Origin: Volvox africanus
Taxonomy: Eukaryota > Chlorophyta > Chlorophyceae > Chlamydomonadales > Volvocaceae
Assembly (NCBI GenBank): GCA_030268105.1
Contig: BSDZ01000079.1
Coordinates: 5,478,001-5,542,000, forward strand
Direction: 5' to 3'
Length of the DNA stretch: 64,000 bases
Below the pieces are notes generated by a model. That model was not told where the DNA came from, searched no databases, and saw only the letters and a list, made by a program, of their open reading frames with translations. How positions within the stretch are numbered: the stretch's first letter is position 1; every line of letters starts with the position of its first letter. Of the stretch, positions 57,722-64,000 are shown one piece after another. The translations under genes were made by a program, and so were the position numbers.

Positions 57722-60700
57722 AAACCCGACAAAATAAGTCTTAAGAAATCTATTATCCTGCATCGATTCAGGACAGAACTATGAAGTCATAGGCCGAACT
57801 TCGACGTAAAATATATATTAAATGTTGAAGGAGCTAGATGTGACAAAATGCTTGGATGTCCTTTGACAGTTTTCAACAGTGGAGTTGCATACCCCTTACC
57901 CCTGATCTATCCTGTATATTATATAAGGCTGTAGGGATATATGTACACTCAGGTACGACCTTAGTAAGGCCACCAAGGTGTCGGTGTGTGCCCCTTCCAT
58001 GTATGATAACCATGTATAGCTTCACTACTGCTAATGATGTACTTCCTTCAATGAAGGCATGCCACGCCACGCCAGTATGATGTGTGCAGCAAGTCGACCG
58101 ATGTGGCAAGTATGTAGATATCATGGGATGATGATGGAGAGATATCCATTGCTTGCTTTGAGAGTTGTTGAAAACAAGCAAGCCTTCTGGATTGGGGCTC
58201 GAGATTGTATTATTTATTTCCGAACAGGAAGGCTTATTTTCAACAACCCGAGAGGAAACAATGTAAATCATCTAATGATACCTACTTGCTGCATCAACTG
58301 ACCTGATGCACACATCATAACGGTGCACGCAGCAGCAGCAGCAGCAACACTAATTAGTCCGGTTATCGAGGCAGGGGAGGTTGGCTGCCCTCCCCCCTGC
58401 CCACAGGCAGGTGGTGATGCACATGATGATGAAGACCACTCGCGGATAGCATTTAACACATGCATCCATGTGCTGCTGTCAGCAGCGGCCCCAGTACCAG
58501 AACCACCTATCTAGAACTATCGATAGGTGGTTCTGGCCCGGACGGACGGGCCCTATATCTTAGTCCGTCAGTCCACACCCCTTGTAATACGTAATCCAAC
58601 AGGCGAGTCCAGTGAAACATCATATTACTGGAGTATATAGGGGAATGAAGAAGAAGATGATGATGATGATAATGCCTCCACCACCTTCTGGGATCGATTT
58701 CCGTCAATTAATAACGAATTTAAGTTCCGAACGTTACTGGGAAAATTTCACCGTTACATAAGAGGCAACGACGAGCGGTTGTGGTTGTATCTGGGGCGAG
58801 CAGTGGCTGCACGCATCTTTGGCATTACTCACATACTTAGCACGACGGTCGCCGTATCCACTGCTGCGCGGCGAGGATACGCCCGGACAGCGGGCTTATT
58901 CCCTTCCTCTGGTGGCGGCTACGCCCCTCAGATGCGTTGGGCTGCCCTACCGAACTGGAAGGAGCCCTGGCGGTGCACCCGCTTCCGAAATACATCTAGC
59001 TACAGATATATAAACATGGAGGATAAATATAATATGTGTGGTTCAATTTCGCAGAATACCAGAGATGCAGGCACGCAGTCAGTCGCAAAAGCGCAGAAAC
59101 AGGTGGCGGTGGTCACAGAAGCGAGCGAACAGGTTTAACAACGAAACACTTTGTGATAAATACTTAGTATTTTTTCATGCAGCTTACTTGTGCTTGTTTC
59201 ATTTTTTCGTTCATCTGACAGCAGCCGTCGTTATGTGACGCGTTACCAGCGCGGCTTGCATGCCGTACCCGTGACCATGGGTGAGTTGGTATAAGTGGCG
59301 ATTCATGGGCATCCACCTCCGACATAGCTGCCGCCATGCTGTCCACCTTCACTGACACCTTCTGTTCGCGACCGCCATAAACTCCGCCACTACTCGACCA
59401 TGCATAGGTCCAGCCCTGACCAACTTGGCACGGTATGGCGCCTACGTCGTACTCGCATCGTAAACTCTAGGCTCTCATCTGGGACATATTGAGAGCCACA
59501 ATACCGAACGCCACTAATATATGGATCATTTGAACTTCATTCCGTCATCGCAACAATGAGTTCAAACCGACTTCATATCCTTGCCGATGCAACAATCAGT
59601 TGATGCGAGTCTGTTCCGGGGTTTCGAACGACCGAGTTATGTGTCAATTATGCATCCGTTTTATGCGTCCAGGCAATAACCGCTTTTTAGAGCTTCGGAC
59701 TTCGATCTTCGGATGCATTGCCGGACAGTTGAAAATTAATTATAGATCGCTTGGCAGTTGCACCGTTGTCAGACGTTGTGCAGCAGTGCAAGTGACGCGA
59801 TGGATTGTGGCAACATAATAAACCCACATTTCCCCTCAATAAGGCTGGCCCTACCAGATCCCCTCTCAGGAATGCCTCTCCCGGGAGCCGCCATTTTCAT
59901 TTGCATGTATTGTTCCTGCTATACTAGGGAGACTGGCAGGTCGGTGACTGCAGCTGGGAGGGGAAACACCGCTGCGCCTCATTGATAACACAGGCAGGCA
60001 CTTCTGCAAGTGGCACTCAGGCCTGACTCCCCGCCTGCTTAAAGCCGGCCCCAGCAACACTTGATGGTTGCTCCGTGTGATACAATACGACTTCGGAACT
60101 GTTAACAGTTTTAGTCTCCGGTGTTCTAAAGCGCAGCGACGATGTCTCGACATTTGGCACTGACCACAAAGTATGCTATGGGCTTGAAATTCAGGAGATT
60201 AATGGTTTAAATTATAATACGTTAAGTATGTAAGGTGAGAAATGGCCCTAAAGTCGGAATATTAAAAAGGGGAGCCGACATGGGCAAAACGCGCCTTCGC
60301 CCCCAAACAACGAAGCGATAACGACACAAGAATTCCTACCGAGAATGACTTGTCTTGAACATCTTATCGTAACAGTTCAGGTGATGTAATAGACGTCCAG
60401 TACTCTGTCTGGCAAAAGGATCCAGCTGAGAATTAGTTCCCTAAGCTTATTTTGTACAGGATTGTAATACCTCAATTAAGTATGGAGTACTTATGTGTTA
60501 TATATATGGGACTTACAGCGGAGCTCGAACGGCCCTCGAATGCAGCGCACAACGCTGTGGGCCTTGTGTGGCCAGCTGGCTTCACTGGCTTGAAGGCCTC
60601 CAGTAGTACACATATGATGAATATAAAGGATATAGGACGTTAGAAGTCATGTTCAATCGGACCGCGAAATAAGGAATGGGTGGTTCGTGGGTGAACTGTC

Positions 60701-61276
60701 GCAACTAACTTCTGTGGGGCCGATCCCGCGCTGCATATTCCGCAACCCTTCCCCGAAAATCCGAAAGCACGTTAGCTCCAATCCTGTCAATGGTCGTCGA
60801 GGTTAGACGGGAAGCGAGGTATTCACGGTACAGTAAGGACCGACCCGGGCTCATAACGCTAACGGCAGCCTAGGAAACACCGTCCTGCACGGTTCCACAC
60901 GAGGAAGTGGACGGAAAAGTTTGGAATCCTTAACCATAGACGACGTCTGCGCCCAGATGTAGTAAAAGTATGCCAAGTATCACTTTGATTAAACTGGATT
61001 CCGCGATTGATTTTATTATAACGAAATCATTACAACGAAATTTAAATTCAATTTAAAACCTCCATAACATAATTAATGTCGTAATTTTGTATATATGACT
61101 TTAGCCCGTCAACTACATTACATGTATTTAAGGTTAACAAATACTCGTGTTAATTGGTTTATTGACCTAATTCGCTAAATCAGTTTGACAACAATGGTTT
61201 GGGCTCGTAGAATCCCCGATCAATATTCTTAACAATAATTCTGAGATGCTCGTCTTACTGCACTGCTGATGAATAA
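57722..61276. other. Gene-poor region
   Basis: An open stretch at about 58,722-59,138 (IRGNDERLWLYLGRAVAARIFG) may be a decayed mobile-element ORF, but no family is recognised. A hairpin lies at 58,497-58,536. From about 60,960 the DNA becomes clearly AT-rich. No RNA gene was recognised. Confidence 0.45.
58497..58536. repeat. Perfect 15-bp hairpin
   Basis: CCAGAACCACCTATC, a 10-base loop, then GATAGGTGGTTCTGG. It lies between repeats in gene-poor DNA. Confidence 0.85.
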
Positions 61277-61579
61277 TCATCGAAACTAGGAACTGTTTCT
61301 ACGCTAGGAAAAACCGCCTATAATCCCGAATTTGTTGAAAAAGTACTTCATTGTCAATTGACTGACGAGCAGGATGTACATCCAATAGATGTGTTTCTAT
61401 TTGCTTTTGGAATTATCATTTGGAGGCCGGATGAAAAGAAAGATGAGGAAAGATTAAGAAAAATCGGCTTTGAAGGAAATAATGGAAAGAAGCCCCATTC
61501 TGAATTTATTAATTTTGGTTACGTCGTTAATGAAAATAGAACATATTTTAACGAAGAAAAATACATCAGTATCCTTTGA
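61277..61579 (+). CDS. AT-rich ORF of possible bacterial origin
   Basis: The frame is open from 61277 to the TGA at 61577-61579 with no ATG before the middle, so it is probably a fragment. It encodes YNPEFVEKVL, HPIDVFLFAFGIIIW, a charged stretch (RPDEKKDEERLRKIGFEG) and NENRTYFNEEKY. Codons are AT-rich, unlike the algal genes here, and a second frame (61470-61652, ending NKTLKSFLK) overlaps its end as if one frameshift had split a longer gene. The style resembles Rickettsiales or similar intracellular bacteria. I cannot name a family. Confidence 0.35.
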   Translation, partial: SSKLGTVSTLGKTAYNPEFVEKVLHCQLTDEQDVHPIDVFLFAFGIIIWRPDEKKDEERLRKIGFEGNNGKKPHSEFINFGYVVNENRTYFNEEKYISIL

Positions 61580-61931
61580 AAAGATTCTACTTAAATCAAT
61601 ATCAAAAAAGCAATCAATCAAAAATAAAACATTGAAATCATTTTTAAAATAAAAAATTTCAATGTCAATTTCAATCCGAAAATCCGATTCCGCTCGCAAG
61701 GCTTCAGCGAGAGCCAGGAGGCTAGATAGGCCTGTGCGAATAAGTGACACGAGAAGATAATATGATATCGTAAAATCAGAGAGCAGGAAATATTCCATCT
61801 AAAAACGGAAGGAGAGAAGTCTCGCAGTGCTAATTTACGTCCTGCCTATATTCAATGAACACCTCATAAGAACGCAATCGATGATTCGGGCAAGGCCGAG
61901 TTGGTCTGGGCTTGACATAATTTGAAGTATA

Positions 61932-62177
61932 TTAGAGCATCCCCAGATTAGCAAAACCGGCACGCACTTGAGCACATGCGGGACACTTCACCACCACATG
62001 GTCTCCATCCTCCACGAGATCAGCATTATTGCAAACACGACACCAGCTTTGCTCTCTTGGGCGGCCGTTCAGGCGGTTAACCTCTATTGCCCTCAATTTT
62101 ACGGGTTTGGGAGAAAATGTGATCACGTGGTTCGGATAGCGCTTTTGATATTCTTTGTCATCGCTGTCATGACACAC
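61932..62177 (-). pseudogene. Remnant of a non-LTR retrotransposon C-terminal zinc finger
   Basis: The minus-strand frame has WCRVCNNADLVEDGDHVVVKC followed by PACAQVR. This matches the C..C..H..C pattern with an ED-x-x-H core seen at the C-terminal end of many LINE reverse transcriptases. Only this end is present; no RT motifs were found nearby. It could instead be an isolated zinc-finger ORF. Confidence 0.5.
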
Positions 62178-62682
62178 TACGTGATCGGTCCATCCAATGC
62201 ATGTGCCTGCACATTTTCACGCCTGCCTAACCACCATCAGATACGAATTCATGTGGTCGACTAAGAAGACGCGGGCATAACCAATCTTCCTCTCCAAAAG
62301 AGATGGCGACGATCTCCCCTTTCACACCGCCGTCGTACACAACTTATGATGGCAAGTGGCGAAGTGGACGTTTGGAAAATTATTATAGAGTTTATAGGTT
62401 CTACTTCACAGACATTTTATATGCTTAAAACTTAAGCAAAATGTTTCTAACTTATAACGATTAGAAAGCATGAATCAGCATACCGTTATCGGGTATTTTA
62501 CAACGAGTTGATTGGCTTTTGAATCTATACCAAAATAAAACGCAACTTTAATGGCACTGAATGGATAAGCGGTGTAAGTGTTAGGGCTTTTCGCCAACCT
62601 ACAACGACTTGATATCAGCCCTACGCCCCTGCCTAACTAGATCTTTATCTCTGAAAATTTTAACTATTTGCGGATTGTCGGT
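62178..62682. other. Upstream region of the J-domain gene
   Basis: No gene seen. It should hold the promoter and 5' UTR of the gene starting at 62683. Confidence 0.4.
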
Positions 62683-64000
62683 ATGTGGCGTCGATTGCGC
62701 GGACAGGCGGCGGAGGCGGTTAGACCCGCCCAGTGCCCGCTCCTGCCCACAGCCAAATTCGTTCGCCGGCCTTTCCAGGCCGCCGCAGCGGCCTCCAGCA
62801 CCTCCTCCTATAACATGACAAGCTTATTTGGCGGTGAGGACTTCTACACCATCCTAGGTGTGGTAAGCTCCGTACGGGTCCGTAAGGGTATCTACGCTCC
62901 TTTCATGAACGCTTCCGCGCGCCAACCTAGCTGCTCGCGCAATCGGCCACGTTGTTGGCCTCTTCCCGACCACAGCCGCCCGACGCGGAGGTCCGCGATA
63001 TCAAGCGGGCCTATCACGCTTTGATGCGGCAGTTTCATCCAGACCGGGCTCCCGTGAATCTGCGCGACGACATGGCATCCTTGTGTGTGCTCTTGAACGA
63101 GATCTACGCGGTAGGTTTGATTATTGCTTGGCAGATTACAGACACAGACACATATACACAAACACAGGCACAAATGCACGACCCATGTGTCACAGACGCT
63201 CAGCGACGAGGAGAAACGTGCCGTGTACGACACGCTTGCGGGTTTTTCGTCGCGTGCCATCAACCCCTTTCTCGACGCGAGCTTCGCCCGTGACCAGGTG
63301 ACTGGGCTAACTCAGGCTTTAGGGTACGGAATTGAAACTACTCGGATGCACCCAGCTATGTCCCGCCTGGACTGCGGGTTTCCTTGGAAACCATTTTCCC
63401 TACACACGGTTTGGCTCCCATCCTTGGGGTCATATGACTTAGAAAGCTAACAACAAATCCACTTTATATTTCTGTGACAACCGGATCCATCAGCTTTTAT
63501 GTCCTTTCTCTCTGATCGCTATTCTCTGTCAACTGCCAACCATCAACCGTCAACTGCAAAAGATCTTCGTGGATGAGATCACGTGTATCGGCTGCGGCAA
63601 GTGCGTGCGGGCCTGCCCCAACACGTTTGAGATTGAGGCGTCAAAGTACGGCAGAGCTCGTGTCATCTCTCAGGCAGCGGATGACGTTGACAGCGTCCAG
63701 GTGCGCTGGAGGTCCCTTCCTTAAGCAGCTGCACCGCCTACGGGAAGTGTTGGGGGCTGCATTTGTACGTGTATGTGTGTCTGTATGTGTTTGTTTACTT
63801 GAAAAGGAGTAGCATGGGACAGCATCTTGATGACCATCCTAAGGCCCTTGAGTTCTCGACCGTACAATTGCCAGTATGTGTACGACTGTGATGATAAGGG
63901 ATAACCCTGTGTGTGTGGTCACCAGGAGGGCTTCTGTCGTACAGCCCCAACGGCGTAGGGTTTTACCAATAGGCTTTCCGAATTCAATTTATCATTGTAT
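62683..64000 (+). CDS. CDJ3-5-like chloroplast J-domain/ferredoxin protein, 3' end outside window
   Basis: Exons are 62683-62862, 62976-63110, 63196-63297 and 63563-63700, all phase 0. Residues 1-45 are Arg/Ala/Ser-rich and look like an organelle transit peptide. A J-domain follows (EDFYTILGV, DIKRAYHALMRQFHPDRAP with the HPD motif that stimulates Hsp70 ATPase, then LSDEEKRAVYDTL). Exon 4 encodes a bacterial-type ferredoxin half, ITCIGCGKCVRACP, with four cysteines for a 4Fe-4S cluster. In Chlamydomonas, CDJ3-CDJ5 combine these domains and work with chloroplast HSP70B. The second half of the ferredoxin and the stop should lie in exons beyond 63,700 that I could not identify. The first ATG (62683) was chosen, since the frame upstream has no other. 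Confidence 0.85.

Overview
The window looks like nuclear DNA of a volvocine green alga, Volvox or a close relative. The genes are split by many GT-AG introns and encode long Ala, Gln, Gly, His and Ser runs. One gene encodes a J-domain/ferredoxin protein of the chloroplast CDJ3-5 type. Chromodomain Ty3/gypsy elements and simple repeats are abundant. The species is inferred, not proven.

Bases 1-21,885 are a nest of decayed Ty3/gypsy LTR retrotransposons. On the left, three plus-strand elements are stacked: A1 (pol end and LTR) sits in D, and D sits in the gag of E. On the right, a minus-strand relative of A1 (A2) is split at its integrase by an 8.7-kb block of family B elements, flanked by the 5-bp duplication GTATC. 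Inside that block, one B-family pol gene is split into opposite orientations at a shared ATCTG, which points to an LTR-LTR inversion.

Between the two retroelement stacks (about 9,410-10,125) lies a mosaic of bacterial gene fragments: a CorC/TlyC-like domain, UvrC and an autotransporter beta-barrel-like stretch. The UvrC piece looks rickettsial. This fits an old insertion of rickettsial DNA broken up among retroelements.

Bases 24,875-42,988 hold two neighbouring plus-strand genes for putative chromatin proteins. The first (six exons, about 1,140 aa) has three B3-like segments, an AT-hook and an Arg-Gly tail. The second (five exons, about 1,848 aa) has three B3-like segments and a SET methyltransferase domain completed across three exons. 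Its introns carry a near-perfect long inverted repeat and a roughly 308-bp TTATA array. Both genes, and their neighbours, contain a repeated 12-bp palindrome, GACCCAYGGGTC.

Bases 44,800-54,151 hold a small two-exon gene of unknown function and an 11-exon Ser/Thr protein kinase gene, whose activation segment includes a 15-nt micro-exon. Bases 54,152-62,600 are gene-poor and contain a short inverted-repeat element, a hairpin, an AT-rich island with a bacterial-looking ORF, and a LINE zinc-finger remnant. The CDJ-like gene starts at 62,683 and runs off the right edge.

Exon boundaries were read by eye from GT-AG sites, phase continuity and domain continuity. No searches were run.
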